From Brachybacterium avium (GTDB taxonomy: Bacteria > Actinomycetota > Actinomycetes > Actinomycetales > Dermabacteraceae), in NCBI RefSeq assembly GCF_002216795.1, contig NZ_CP022316.1:2571205-2635204 (forward strand): 64,000 nucleotides of DNA, given 5' to 3'. Below the pieces are notes generated by a model. That model was not told the DNA's origin. It made no database searches and worked only from the letters and a program-made list of their open reading frames with translations. How positions within the stretch are numbered: position 1 is the stretch's first letter; each line of letters starts with the position of its first letter. A program made the position numbers and the translations under genes. Positions 17,644 to 27,462 of the stretch are shown here, piece after piece.

Positions 17644-17822
17644 GCCACATCCTCAGGGACGGCCGGGGCGCTGCGTGCCCCGACGGGGACGGCGCGCGTC
17701 GGACGACGCGCTGTGGCCAGTCGCGAGATCCAGAGGGGCCGGTGAAGGACCGAGAGGAGGTGCCCGGGTGGCCTGATCGCAGTGTAGTGCCGGGAACCGG
17801 CCGGTGAACAGCACGGACGGTG

Positions 17823-18461
17823 CTACTGGGTGGCCCGCCAGCGCCGATAGGACAGCAGCGTGAGCACGAGGACAGCGATCCAGGAGACCGCCACGGCGAT
17901 GCCGTTGACGAGCGTGGCATCCGCGATGAAGGCCCCGACCGCGATCAGCGAGACCTGGCCCGGCAGGGCGGAGACGGCGGTCGCGATGAGGAACTCGCGC
18001 CCGCTGATGCCCAGAGCGCCGCTGCCGTAGTTCACCGGCCAGTACGGGATCCCGGGCATCAGGCGCAGGGTGCACACCGCATAGAAGCCGCCGTCCTGGA
18101 GCCGCTCCTCGACCACCTCGGCATGGGAGCCGAGCATCCGCATCACGGTGTCCCGTCCCAGCAGCCGGGCGATCCCGTAGCCGCCGCAGCAGCCGAGCAC
18201 GACGCCGATCATCGACAGCAGGGTCCCCAGCGGCAGCCCGAAGATCATCCCTGCGGCGACCGCCATGATCGTCACCGGGATCGGCGTCACGGCGACGACC
18301 GCGTACAGGCCGATGAAGAAGAACGGCCCCCACAGCCCCAGCTCCGCGATCTCGGCCTGCATCTGATCCAGGGAGGGCAGGCGCACGTTCAGGGCGAGCC
18401 AGATCATCGCGAGCACGACGAGCACGAACGCCGCATTGCGCAGGATCGACGCCCAGGGCAC
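17823..18461 (-). CDS. DedA/TVP38-TMEM64-type membrane protein
   Basis: The visible frame from GTG at 18461 encodes 212 residues with four to six helices and the VTT-domain features TPIPVTIMAVAAGMIFG and RLMPGIPYWPVNY(G)SG, as in TVP38-like proteins thought to be lipid scramblases or small-ion transporters. The real start is probably the ATG at 18514, behind TAGGATCG. From there the frame reads MSEPADTTAERPSPTAG and is one base out at the C run 18463-18467. Adding a base joins it to VPWASILRN and gives 230 residues. The adjacent upstream gene is the monooxygenase. Confidence 0.75.
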   Translation of the reverse strand: MPWASILRNAAFVLVVLAMIWLALNVRLPSLDQMQAEIAELGLWGPFFFIGLYAVVAVTPIPVTIMAVAAGMIFGLPLGTLLSMIGVVLGCCGGYGIARLLGRDTVMRMLGSHAEVVEERLQDGGFYAVCTLRLMPGIPYWPVNYGSGALGISGREFLIATAVSALPGQVSLIAVGAFIADATLVNGIAVAVSWIAVLVLTLLSYRRWRATQ

Positions 18462-18574
18462 ACCCCCGCGGTCGGGGAGGGGCGCTCGGCGGTGGTGTCG
18501 GCGGGCTCGGACATCCCGCGATCCTACGGGGCGGGCGACGGGATCCCGACCAGCAGACCGCTGACCTCCGCGGT

Positions 18575-18886
18575 TCAGAGCCGGCCCTGGGCCTCCGTGC
18601 CCGCGGGGATCGGGGTCATCCGGGTGACGGTGGCCGGCTTCTCGATGAGCGCGGCGATGTCCTCGCGCAGCACCGCCACCTCGTCGCTGTCGCCGTGGGT
18701 GTCCAACGCCTCGGCCGAGGACCACTTCTCGATCATGGTGATCGTGCCGTCCTCGGCGTCATGGATCGCGTAGAGCTCGCAGCCCTGCTCGGTGTGGACG
18801 GCGGTGATGCCGCGGTGCATGGCCGCGGCCAGCTCCTGCTTCTTGCCGGGCCGGGGATGGAACACGGCGGTGACGACGACGGTCAT
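18575..18886 (-). CDS. Antibiotic biosynthesis monooxygenase (ABM) domain protein
   Basis: 103 residues, a single ferredoxin-like ABM domain (VVVTAVFHPRPGKKQEL, then EQGCELYAIHD and ITMIEKWSSAEALDTH). Dimers of this fold act as quinol-type monooxygenases (YgiN-like) or as haem- or metabolite-processing enzymes. The actual reaction is unknown. The ATG at 18886 follows GAGGAG. It stands between the DedA-like gene and an SDR gene on the same strand. Confidence 0.85.
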   Translation of the reverse strand: MTVVVTAVFHPRPGKKQELAAAMHRGITAVHTEQGCELYAIHDAEDGTITMIEKWSSAEALDTHGDSDEVAVLREDIAALIEKPATVTRMTPIPAGTEAQGRL

Positions 18887-18992
18887 GAGGACTCCTCGGG
18901 CGGTGCGGTCTCGGTCAACCCCATCCTGCCCGTCCTGCGCGTGCGCGGCCATCGCGTCCCAGCGGGAGGCCCGCTCAGCGGCAGTCCTCCGC

Positions 18993-19832
18993 TCAGTCCA
19001 GCCCCACGAGTTCGGCGCTGCGCTGCCAGAGCGCGGCGGCGAGCTCGGCGTCGTCGGCCTGGGGATTGACCTTCGCGGTGGGCCGGTCCTGGTCGTAGTA
19101 GCGCCCGGAGGTCCAGGTCGATCCGGGGGTCCCCGTGAGGAACCAGGCGAGGGTCGCACCGCCCTGCTCGGGACCGATCATCGGCACGAACCGGGAGAGC
19201 GGGGACTGGTAGAGCCAGCGCATCACGCTCCTCGACCCGGTGCCGAAGCTCGTGCGCACGATCCCGGGATGGAATGCCGCCGCGGAGAGTCCCTCGGCGT
19301 GGAACCTCGTGTGCAGGCTGCGGGTGAACAGCACGTTCGCGAGCTTCGCGTCGCCGTAAGCCTTCCGGGCGCTGAAATGACGGGTGTTGTCGAGGTCCTC
19401 GAGATCGAGGTGACCGAAGAATCGGTGCCCGATGCTCGAGGTGGCGATGACCGAGGCGCCGCCGGGGAGCAGGCGCGGCAGCAGCAGGTTCGTCAGCAGG
19501 AAGGGTGCGAGGTGGTTGATCTGGAAGGTCTTCTCATGGCCGTCCACGGTGGGCGTGCGCTCGCCGAAGATCCCCCCGGCATTGTTCGCCAGCGCGTCGA
19601 TGCCGTCCTCCCCGGTCGCCGCCGAGAGCTCCTCGGCCAGGCGCCGCACCTCGTCCAGCCGAGCGAAATCGGCCACGAAGTGCTCGGCGCCGAGCTCCTG
19701 TGCCAGGGCAGCGGTCTTCTCGGGAGAGCGGCCGACGAGGAGCAGCCGGTGACCGGGACCGGCCAGCTGCCGGGCCGCCGCGGCACCGATGCCGTCGGAG
19801 GCTCCGGTGATGACGAGAGTTCTGCGGTCCAT
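18993..19832 (-). CDS. Short-chain dehydrogenase/reductase
   Basis: 279 residues. The cofactor motif TGASDGIGAAAARQLA starts at residue 9, with NNAGG at about 90, active-site ATSSIGH and the catalytic pair YGDAK. The C-terminal extension of the WWOX/retinol-dehydrogenase-like group carries TWTSGRYYDQDRPT. It presumably uses NADP(H); substrate unknown. The ATG at 19832 has GAGGAGCC upstream. It is related in style to the SDR at 11209-12123 but not a recent duplicate. Confidence 0.87.
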   Translation of the reverse strand: MDRRTLVITGASDGIGAAAARQLAGPGHRLLLVGRSPEKTAALAQELGAEHFVADFARLDEVRRLAEELSAATGEDGIDALANNAGGIFGERTPTVDGHEKTFQINHLAPFLLTNLLLPRLLPGGASVIATSSIGHRFFGHLDLEDLDNTRHFSARKAYGDAKLANVLFTRSLHTRFHAEGLSAAAFHPGIVRTSFGTGSRSVMRWLYQSPLSRFVPMIGPEQGGATLAWFLTGTPGSTWTSGRYYDQDRPTAKVNPQADDAELAAALWQRSAELVGLD

Positions 19833-19896
19833 CGGTCTGGCTCCTCGGATCGGGCGGTCGCACCGCCGAGTGTTCCAGATCGGCACCGGGTGGACC

Positions 19897-20778
19897 TCAG
19901 GCGGACTTCTTGGTCCCGGACTTCTTCTTGGCCCCGGACTTCTTCTTGGAGCCGCCCGACGGCTTCGCGGGCTCGTCGGCCTTCTCGTCGCCGCGGCGGG
20001 AGCGGACGCTGCGCTCGAGCGCGTCCATCAGGCTGAGGACCCGACCGCCCTCCGGGGGATCCTGCTCCGCATCCTCCTCGCCGAAGGTCGCGTCGGTGTC
20101 GACGGAGTCGCCCTCCTCGAGCTTCGCCTCGACCAGCTCGCTCAGCTGCGCCTGGTACTCGTCGGTGAACTGCTCGGGCTCGAAATCCCCGCTGAACTGC
20201 TCGACCAGCGCAGCGGCCATCGTCATCTCCTTCTCGGAGACCTTCGACGTCCTGGGAGCGAGGTCGACCTCCTTGAGGTCCGCGGGCCAGCGCAGGGTCT
20301 GCAGCGCGAGCATGTCGTCATGGACCCGCAGCACGCCCAGGCGGGTCTTGGTGCGCAGCGTGAAGGTGACGATCGCCGTGCGCTCGGTCTTCTCCAGGGT
20401 GCGCCGCAGCAGCACGTACGCCTTCCCCGAGCGGCCCACCGGCTCGAGGAAGTACGAGGTGCCCAGCAGGATCGGATCCACCTGGTCCGAGGGCACGAAC
20501 TGCACCACATCGATCTCGTCGTTGTCCTCCGCGGGCAGGTCGGCGAGCTCCTCATCGGTGAGCACGACCGTCTTGTCGCCGTCGTCATAGGCCTTGTCGA
20601 TGTGCTCGTAGTCGATCTCCCGCCCGCACACCTCGCAGGTGCGCTGGTACCGGATCCGGCCGTGGTCCTCGTCGTGGACCTGGTGGAAGGAGAGGTCGTG
20701 CGAGCGCGTCGCCCCGTAGAGCTTCACCGGCACGTTCACGAGGCCGAAGGTGATCTCACCGCTCCATATCGCACGCAT
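19897..20778 (-). CDS. ku: Bacterial Ku, non-homologous end-joining protein
   Basis: 293 residues. Starts MRAIWSGEITFGLVNVPVKLY, the invariant Ku N-terminus, with the ring-forming beta-barrel core and a C-terminal tail very rich in Lys/Gly/Ser (SKKKSGAKKKSGTKK). Such tails help Ku thread onto DNA and recruit LigD. The homodimer binds double-strand ends. A cysteine pair (CEVCGR) is present near residue 50, as in several actinobacterial Ku proteins. It is divergent from ligD with 92 bases between the starts, so the two NHEJ genes probably share a regulatory region. Confidence 0.96.
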   Translation of the reverse strand: MRAIWSGEITFGLVNVPVKLYGATRSHDLSFHQVHDEDHGRIRYQRTCEVCGREIDYEHIDKAYDDGDKTVVLTDEELADLPAEDNDEIDVVQFVPSDQVDPILLGTSYFLEPVGRSGKAYVLLRRTLEKTERTAIVTFTLRTKTRLGVLRVHDDMLALQTLRWPADLKEVDLAPRTSKVSEKEMTMAAALVEQFSGDFEPEQFTDEYQAQLSELVEAKLEEGDSVDTDATFGEEDAEQDPPEGGRVLSLMDALERSVRSRRGDEKADEPAKPSGGSKKKSGAKKKSGTKKSA

Positions 20779-20870
20779 GCCCCATCACACCATGCGGCCC
20801 GGGCCTCCGGCCAGGAGCACGCGGTCGCCCGCCCCGTGACGGATCGCGTGATCGGGGGCACAGTGGAGCC

Positions 20871-23325
20871 ATGGCCAGCAGAGAGCAGATGGTCGAGGTC
20901 GAGGGGCGCACGCTGCGGATCTCCCACCTCGACAAGATCCTGTACCCCGAGACGGGCACCACCAAGGGCGAGGTGATCGACTACTACCACCGGATCGCGC
21001 CGGTGATGCTCCCGCAGGCCACCAGGCGCCCGGCGACCCGGAAGCGCTGGGTGGACGGGGTCGGCACCGCCGAGGAGCCGGGGAAGGCGTTCTTCCGCAA
21101 GGACCTCGAGGACCACGCTCCCGACTGGGTGCCGCGCGCGGACATCCAGCACAGCGACGGGACCTCGAGCTATCCGCTGCTGGACGAGACCGCGGTGCTG
21201 GTCTGGCTCGCCCAGCTCGCCGCCCTCGAGATCCATACCCCGCAGTGGCGCTTCGACGCGCAGCTCGATCCCGCACCGCCCGACCGGTTGGTCCTCGACC
21301 TCGACCCCGGTGAGGGCGCCGGACTGGCCGACTGCGCGCGCGTCGCCCACTGGTGCCGCGAGATCCTCACCGGGATGGGGCTGGAGGCATATCCGGTGAC
21401 CTCCGGCTCCACGGGCATCCACCTGTATGCGCCGCTCGAGGGCACCTCGAGCGCCGAGGAGGTCTCCCAGGTCGCCCACGAGCTCGCGCGAGCCCTCGAA
21501 CAGGACCACCCGGACGACGTCGTCAGCGCGCAGAAGAAGTCTCAGCGCACCGGCAGGGTGCTCGTGGACTGGTCGCAGAACAACGGCAGCAAGACCACCG
21601 TGTGCCCCTACTCCCTGCGCGGACGGCTGCGACCCACCGTCGCCGCGCCGCGCACCTGGGAGGAGATCGAGGATCCGGAGCTGGACCACCTGGAGCTGGC
21701 CGAGGTGCTCGAGCGGGTCGAGGCGGGCGCGGACCCGCTCGCCCCGCTGGGCATCGCCCCGGGGGCCTCCCCGGCACCGGGTCCGGACCGGCTGGAGGTG
21801 TACCGCTCCAAGCGGGACCCGGACCGGACCCCGGAGCCGGTCCCCGGCACCGACGCCGCGCGGGACGCGCTGGAGGCGGAGGCACCGATGTTCGTGATCC
21901 AGGAGCACCACGCCTCCCGCCTGCACTGGGACTTCCGGCTCCAGCATCACGGGGTGCTGGTCTCCTGGGCGGTGCCCAAGGGGCCTCCGCTGGAGACCGC
22001 CGTGAACCGCCTCGCCGTGCAGACCGAGGACCATCCGCTGGAGTACGGCACCTTCGAGGGCGCCATCCCGCAGCACGAGTACGGCGGCGGCGACGTCACC
22101 ATCTGGGACACCGGCACCATCGAGATCGAGCAGTGGCGCGAGGGGAGGAGGTGATCGTCGTCTGCCACGGTGCGGCCGACGGCGGCCTGGGTGGCGTCCC
22201 GCGACGCTTCGCCTTCCTCCGCACCGGCGGTCTCGACCGCGGGTCCCGTTCCACCGCGGCGACGGCGACGGCGAAGGACAACTGGCTGCTGCACCTGATG
22301 AAGGACCAGCCGGAGGCCGCGCCCGAGGCCGACACCGGGAGCGATCCGGACCAGCCGATCGCGCCGATGCTCGCCACGCTCGGTCGGCGCAGCGACATCC
22401 GGGAGGAGGACGACTGGACCTTCGAGATGAAGTGGGACGGCGTCCGCGTCATCGCGACGGTCGCCGAGGGTGCGGTGCGGCTCACCAGCCGCGGCGGCGA
22501 GGACATGGCCGCGAGCTTCCCCGAGCTCGCCGAGCTCCACGAGGCCGTGGGGGCCGATCTGCGCACGGCGGGCGCGACCGTGCTCGACGGGGAGATCGTC
22601 GCCCTGGACCGCCGCGACCGGCCCTCCTTCTCCCGTCTGCAGCAGCGGCTGGGACTCACCCGGGAGCGGGACGTCGAGCGGGTGCGGCACGAGGTGGAGG
22701 TCCACGTGATGCTCTTCGACCTGCTCGTGCGCGGCGGGGAGTCGCTGCTGGGCCGCCCCTATCGTGAACGCCGCGAGGCGCTGTTCGAGACGGTCCGCGC
22801 CACCGAGCACGTGCAGTGCCCTCCAGCGGACCACGGGGACGTGGCACAGGCGATCGAGCTGTCGCAGACCCTCCAGCTCGAGGGGGTGATGGCGAAGCGG
22901 GAGTCCGGCGTGTACCGGCCCGGCAAGCGCTCGCGCACCTGGATCAAGCTCAAGAACGCCCACCATCAGGAGGTGGTGGTGATCGGCTGGCGCCACGGCA
23001 GGGGTGAGCGCGCCGGCGGCATCGGCTCGCTCCTGGTCGCGGTGCCCGACGCCGAGGGGAGCTGCGCTACGCGGGCCGGGTCGGCACCGGCTTCACCGAG
23101 CGGGACCTCGAGCAGATCATGGACCGCCTGCGCTCCCGTGCCCGCAGGACGCCGCCGGCGGGGGACGTGCCCGCCGCGGACCGGCGCGACGCCGAATGGG
23201 TGCGGGCGGATCTGGTGGCCGAGGTCCGGCACACCGAGCGCACCGGGGCCGACCGGCTGCGCCACCCCGTCTGGCGGGGCTGGCGGCCCGACAAGGAGGC
23301 CGCGGAGGTGCAGTGGGAGGCATGA
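20871..23325 (+). pseudogene. ligD: LigD (polymerase-phosphoesterase-ligase) with two frameshifts
   Basis: Three consecutive frame segments reconstruct one 818-residue protein in POL-PE-LIG order. The primase-like polymerase (about 1-290; DLDPGEGAG, SGSTGIHLYAPL) is followed by the 3'-phosphoesterase (HHASRLHWDFRL, YGTFEGAIPQHEYGGG) and the ATP-dependent ligase (EMKWDGVR with the adenylated Lys; LEGVMAKR). The breaks are at GAGGGGAG around 22142-22145 and at an identical GAGGGGAG around 23056-23059. One extra G at each restores REGEEVIVVCHG and DAEGELRYAGR. All domains are otherwise complete, so the gene is probably functional. It works with the divergent Ku in end joining. Confidence 0.9.
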
Positions 23326-23758
23326 GGGACGAGAGCGCTTGGCCCGGCGCGCGGCCGAGAATCGTCCGGTGGGTCACATCGTGGTCGGAGCACCCGGCGC
23401 CATGCCGTAGTCTGGTCGGGCACGGCGCAGGATGCCTCCCCGGAGGCGACCGACGACGGTCGCGCACCTCCGAAGAAATTGGGAATTCATCACCTCCTCC
23501 GCACTGCCCCCGTATGACGCGGCGCTCGCCGTCCCCGCTGAGCGCTCCACCCCTTCCTGGCTCCGAGCCGATGGTGACATCGCTGTGCTCGCCGGAGGGT
23601 CCCCCACGGCCTGCGGGCCCCAGATCAGCCGCACCGGCGACGTCCTGTCGTCGGCCGCGGCTCAGGCAGCCCCAGCGGCTGCACCCCATCCGCGGCGGCG
23701 CCGTCGTCACGGATACCCGGGCCACGAATGTGGTTCACGACTACGAAGGAATATCGCC
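23326..23758 (+). other. Gene-free stretch, probable long 5' leader of the cold-shock gene
   Basis: No convincing gene in 433 bases. TAGTCT at about 23410-23415 could be a -10 box, which would give a leader of some 340 bases. Long structured leaders are typical of cold-shock mRNAs, but I found no recognisable cold box or riboswitch. Confidence 0.35.
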
Positions 23759-23962
23759 ATGGCTACTGGCATCGTCACCTGGTTCAACTCCGACAAGGGC
23801 TACGGCTTCATCGCCCCCGAGGACGGCTCCGCCGATGTGTTCGCGCACTTCAGCGCCATCGCCGGCACCGGCCGTCGCGACCTCGAGGAGAACCAGCGCG
23901 TGGAGTTCGAGACCGAGCAGGGCCCCAAGGGCATGCAGGCAGTGAACATCCGCGGAATCTGA
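23759..23962 (+). CDS. Cold-shock protein (CspA family)
   Basis: 67 residues, a single cold-shock OB-fold domain. RNP1 is [11 protein letters not shown] and RNP2 is DVFAHFSAI, the aromatic patch that binds single-stranded RNA/DNA, and the protein begins [10 protein letters not shown] as usual. It acts as an RNA chaperone. The ATG at 23759 follows GAAGGAA at proper spacing. It is monocistronic: a long upstream leader and two hairpins downstream. Confidence 0.97.
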   Translation: MATGIVTWFNSDKGYGFIAPEDGSADVFAHFSAIAGTGRRDLEENQRVEFETEQGPKGMQAVNIRGI

Positions 23963-23970
23963 GCGTTCCG

Positions 23971-24040
23971 GCCGCTCCACGGAGCGGCTGCGTGATCCAG
24001 GCGCCCGTCGCCTCCGGCATCAGCCGGAGGAGGCGGGCGT
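23971..24040 (+). terminator. Two hairpins after the cold-shock gene
   Basis: GCCGCTCC (23971-23978) pairs with GGAGCGGC (23981-23988). A second, longer stem GCGCCCGTCGCCTCCGG (24001-24017) folds onto 24024-24040 with a six-base loop. They lie 8 and 38 bases past the stop codon and probably terminate the transcript. Confidence 0.65.
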
Positions 24041-24091
24041 CCTCGCGTCCGCTCCCAGCGCGCTCCGGGCCGGTGCTGTCACCATGTGCGG

Positions 24092-24811
24092 ATGGACCTG
24101 CGCACCCTCGGACATGAGATCGCGGAACGGCTGCTGCCCGACGCCGCCCCCGCCACCGGCTGGTGGGTGCCGGCCGCGCTGCTGGTGGCGCTCGTGGTGG
24201 TGGCGCTGCCGCCCGCCTGGCGCCTCGCCCGGCTCGCGGTGACCATCGTCCACGAGCTCGGCCACGCGAGTGTCGGGATCCTGCTGGGACGCCGATTCAC
24301 CGGCTTCGTGGTCAGCGCGGACATGTCCGGCCACGCCGTCACCGTCGGCCCCCGTCGCGGATTCGGCCGCGTGGCCTCCACCTGGGCCGGGTACCCGGCG
24401 CCCGCGCTGGTGGGTGCGGTGCTGGTCCAGATCGCCCTGCACGGCTGGGCGCCCACCGCCCTGTTCGCCGCACTGGTGGTGCTCGTGCTCTCGGTGGTCT
24501 TCACCCGCACCCTGCACACCCTGGCGGCCGTGCTCGGCACCGCCGCAGCAGTGGGGGCGCTGTGGTGGTGGGGGAGCCCGGTGCTCACCGCCGTGCTCAC
24601 CCTCGCCGGCGGCGTGTTCCTGCTGCTGGGCGCCTGGCGGCACCTCGGCGCCGTGATCCGCCGCGGCGGCCGCGGCGACGATCCCGCCCAGCTCGCCGCC
24701 CTGACACCGGTGCCGGGATGGGGGTGGACGCTGTGCTTCGCCGTGGTGCTCGCGGCCTGCACCTGGTGGGCGTGGACGGCGCTCGCCCCGCACCTCCTGG
24801 ACCTGATCTGA
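24092..24811 (+). CDS. M50-like membrane metallopeptidase
   Basis: 239 residues, mostly hydrophobic with about six helices. The zinc motif HELGH is at about residues 54-58, followed by a GRRFTGFVVSADMSGH segment. This fits the Peptidase_M50B group of small intramembrane proteases rather than the larger RseP type (no PDZ domain). Substrate unknown. The ATG at 24092 is six bases after CACCAT and could be leaderless; GTG at 24086 is an alternative. Confidence 0.78.
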   Translation: MDLRTLGHEIAERLLPDAAPATGWWVPAALLVALVVVALPPAWRLARLAVTIVHELGHASVGILLGRRFTGFVVSADMSGHAVTVGPRRGFGRVASTWAGYPAPALVGAVLVQIALHGWAPTALFAALVVLVLSVVFTRTLHTLAAVLGTAAAVGALWWWGSPVLTAVLTLAGGVFLLLGAWRHLGAVIRRGGRGDDPAQLAALTPVPGWGWTLCFAVVLAACTWWAWTALAPHLLDLI

Positions 24812-24890
24812 GGCTGCGCCCCCGGGCGTGACAGGCGGGCGCTCCCGACGGATGATCGGGGCAGAGGCCGCACTGTCGGAGGTGAGCGTC

Positions 24891-26348
24891 GTGGAATGGA
24901 GCAGCTGGCTCGGGCTGCTGGACGGGCACGAGTACACGATCGCCCGGGAGGTGATCCAGCGCGGGGTCGCTGCGGTGTTCGTCCTCGCCTTCGGCTCCAC
25001 CTTCCATCAGTTCCCGGTGCTGCTGGGCGAGCGGGGGCTGCTGCCGGTGCCCGACTTCCTCGCACGCGCCGGCGATCGCGCGGGGCCCACGCTCTTCCGG
25101 TGGCGCCGCACCCCGTACAGCGACCGCCTGCTGCGGGCGATGTGCCTGGCGGGAATGCTGCTCGGCGCCCTGACCGTGCTGGGAGTGCCGCAGCAGGGAC
25201 CGGCCTGGACCATGATCGTGGTGTTCGGGGCGATGTGGGGGATGTACCTCTCGATCCATTCCGTGGGCCAGGTGTTCTACGGCTTCGGCTGGGAGTCGAT
25301 GCTGCTGGAGTGCGGGTTCCTCGTCGGCTTCCTCGGCTCCCACGCGGTCGCGCCGCCGCTGCTGATCCTGTTCTTCCTGCGCTGGATGCTGCTGCGCCTG
25401 GAGTTCGGCGCCGGCATGATCAAACTGCGGGGAGATGCCTCCTGGCGCGATCTCACCGCGATGGACCATCACCATCAGACCCAGCCGATGCCCGGTCCGC
25501 TCAGCCGCCTCGCGCATCTCATGCCGCGCTGGTGGCACCGACTCGAGGTGCTGGGCAGCCATGCCGTGCAGCTGGGGGTGGTCTGGCTGGTGCTGCTGCC
25601 CCAACCGGTCGCGTCGATCGCCGCGGCGGCGGTGATCCTCACCCAGCTGTTCCTGGTGCTCACCGGCAACTACGCGTGGCTGAACTGGCTCACCATCGTG
25701 GTGGCGTTCTCCGCGATCAGCGATCCCTTCCTGCGCTGGATGGTGGGCGGGCCCTGGCCGGGGTTCGGGGCGCCGACGCCCGGTGCGGCCTCGCCGCTGT
25801 GGTGGCAGCTGCTGATCCTGGCCGTGTTCGCCCTGCTCGTGGTCCTCTCCTGGGCGCCGCTGCGGAACCTGTTCTCCTCCCGCCAGCTGATGAACGCGAG
25901 CTTCAACCGCTTCCACCTGGTCAACGCCTACGGCGCGTTCGGCTCCATGACCGAGCGCCGGTACGAGGTGGTCATCGAGGGGACCCGCGCCGAGGACCCC
26001 GACGTCGCCGAGGAGGAGGAGTGGGTGCCCTTCGAGTTCCGCGGCAAGCCGGGTGACGTGCGGCGGCGCTCGCGGCAGTTCGCCCCCTACCACCTGCGGC
26101 TGGACTGGCAGATGTGGTTCCTCGCTCTGCGCCCCGGTGCCGAGCGGTGGTTCGTGGCGCTGCTGGAGAGGCTGCGGGACGGTGACCCCGGGGTGCGGCG
26201 TCTGCTGCGCATCGACCCCTTCGCGGGCGAGGCGCCGACGGGGATCCGGGTGCGCCTGTTCGAGTACCGGTACACGACCCGGCAGGAACGGCGGGAGACC
26301 GGTGACTGGTGGGTGCGCACCGAGCTGGGGCAGCTGGCGCGGCTGTGA
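24891..26348 (+). CDS. Lipase maturation factor (LMF1) family membrane protein
   Basis: 485 residues. Several transmembrane helices in the first ~330 residues are followed by a soluble C-terminal region. Family-typical segments are visible: GWESMLLECGFL, RWMLLRLEFGAGMIKLRGD with the SWRDLTAMDHHHQTQPMPGPLS stretch near it, and near the C-terminus the QMWF-L block with an RLRDGDPGVRRLL segment. Eukaryotic LMF1 helps fold lipases in the ER; the bacterial role is undefined. The start is set to GTG 24891 because GGAGGTGA stands five bases upstream. Confidence 0.82.
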   Translation: MEWSSWLGLLDGHEYTIAREVIQRGVAAVFVLAFGSTFHQFPVLLGERGLLPVPDFLARAGDRAGPTLFRWRRTPYSDRLLRAMCLAGMLLGALTVLGVPQQGPAWTMIVVFGAMWGMYLSIHSVGQVFYGFGWESMLLECGFLVGFLGSHAVAPPLLILFFLRWMLLRLEFGAGMIKLRGDASWRDLTAMDHHHQTQPMPGPLSRLAHLMPRWWHRLEVLGSHAVQLGVVWLVLLPQPVASIAAAAVILTQLFLVLTGNYAWLNWLTIVVAFSAISDPFLRWMVGGPWPGFGAPTPGAASPLWWQLLILAVFALLVVLSWAPLRNLFSSRQLMNASFNRFHLVNAYGAFGSMTERRYEVVIEGTRAEDPDVAEEEEWVPFEFRGKPGDVRRRSRQFAPYHLRLDWQMWFLALRPGAERWFVALLERLRDGDPGVRRLLRIDPFAGEAPTGIRVRLFEYRYTTRQERRETGDWWVRTELGQLARL

Positions 26349-26360
26349 TCCCCTGAGCCC

Positions 26361-27377
26361 TCAGAGGTACAGCGTCGCCACCCGGACCAGCAGCGCGACG
26401 AGGCCCAGCGACGGCAGGAACGTCACCGCGAGCCACATCTTGCGGTAGGAGAGGACCGCGAGGAACTCCCGCAGGGTGGCGCTGGGGACGTAGTAGAACG
26501 CCGTCGGCCCGCCCACGGCCTCGTCCTCGAATCCCAGGGAACGAGCCAGCAGTGCGGCACGGAACGCGTGATACCTGCTGGTGGCGACGATGTACGGCCC
26601 GTCGATGCCGGCCTCCTCGAAGATCCGGTGGGAGAGGGTGAGGTTCTCCTGCGTGGTGCGGGACTCGGTCTCGGCCACGACCCGGTCCTGCGGCACCCCG
26701 GCCTCCTCGACGAGGTACTCGGCCATCGCCGCGCCCTCGGCCCGGGGCTCGTCCTCACCACGGCCGCCGGAGGGCACCAGCAGCGGATCCAGGCCGAGGC
26801 CCAGCAGCCGCTCCCGCTCGGCGACCGCACGATCCAGCCGGTTGCGCAGCAGCCGGCTCACGCTGCCGTGGATCAGGCCGGATCCATGGATGATCACGCC
26901 CTCGGCGGGCAGTCGCTTCGGGAACAGCTGGTAGGGGATCGAGGCGCACAGGAACACCAGGAACGCGATCCCCAGGTGCAGCGAGAGCAGGGCCAGCAGC
27001 GCCCCGGCACCGAGGCCGAGCGGGGTGAGGGAGAACATCAGCACCCCGGCGGCCACCGGCGCTCCCAGCAGCGCCAGGCCCACCAGCCCCGAGAGCAGGT
27101 TCCCCAGGGACCTGCCCTCCTTGCGCACCATGGTCAGCCCGTTCCACACCATGAACACCCCGAGCGCGATCACCCCCAGCAGCGCCAGCGCCGTCCCGGT
27201 GAGCACCAGCACTTCACCCAGGGGCACGGTGGTCTCCACCAGCAGGGTCAGCGTGGACGTGCTCGAGTACAGCGCGATCAGCAGCAGCACCCCGTTGCGC
27301 ACCCGTCGGCGGTCCCGACGGAAGACCAGCAGGTACACCGCCCACCAGAAAGCGGTCCCGATCAGCGATCCCAGCAT
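26361..27377 (-). CDS. YdcF-like (DUF218) membrane protein
   Basis: 338 residues. About five transmembrane helices in the first 160 residues precede a DUF218/YdcF domain. The domain begins GVIIHGSGLIHG and continues with LLVPSGGRGEDEPRAEGAAMAEYL and ESRTTQENLTLS, the Rossmann-like core with its conserved acidic residues. A hydrophobic C-terminus follows. SanA/YdcF proteins affect envelope permeability; biochemistry is unsettled. The ATG at 27377 has AGGAGCTGTGG upstream. It is convergent with the LMF-like gene, 12 bases apart. Confidence 0.85.
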   Translation of the reverse strand: MLGSLIGTAFWWAVYLLVFRRDRRRVRNGVLLLIALYSSTSTLTLLVETTVPLGEVLVLTGTALALLGVIALGVFMVWNGLTMVRKEGRSLGNLLSGLVGLALLGAPVAAGVLMFSLTPLGLGAGALLALLSLHLGIAFLVFLCASIPYQLFPKRLPAEGVIIHGSGLIHGSVSRLLRNRLDRAVAERERLLGLGLDPLLVPSGGRGEDEPRAEGAAMAEYLVEEAGVPQDRVVAETESRTTQENLTLSHRIFEEAGIDGPYIVATSRYHAFRAALLARSLGFEDEAVGGPTAFYYVPSATLREFLAVLSYRKMWLAVTFLPSLGLVALLVRVATLYL

Positions 27378-27462
27378 CCACAGCTCCTCTCGGCGGGCGA
27401 CGTCCCATCCTCACACGTCGGACACTCCGGAGGCGTCGGGCGGGGTGCGGGAGCGCGGATCC

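Noticed and set aside
20871-23325. LigD as separately encoded polymerase/phosphoesterase and ligase proteins
   Set aside because: The second and third segments have no start codon with a ribosome binding site at the domain boundary, and the breaks fall inside conserved strands rather than between domains.
23432-23962. Long in-frame N-terminal extension of the cold-shock protein
   Set aside because: The extension is low-quality Arg/Pro/Ala sequence. The ATG at 23759 has a good ribosome binding site and gives the canonical 67-residue protein.
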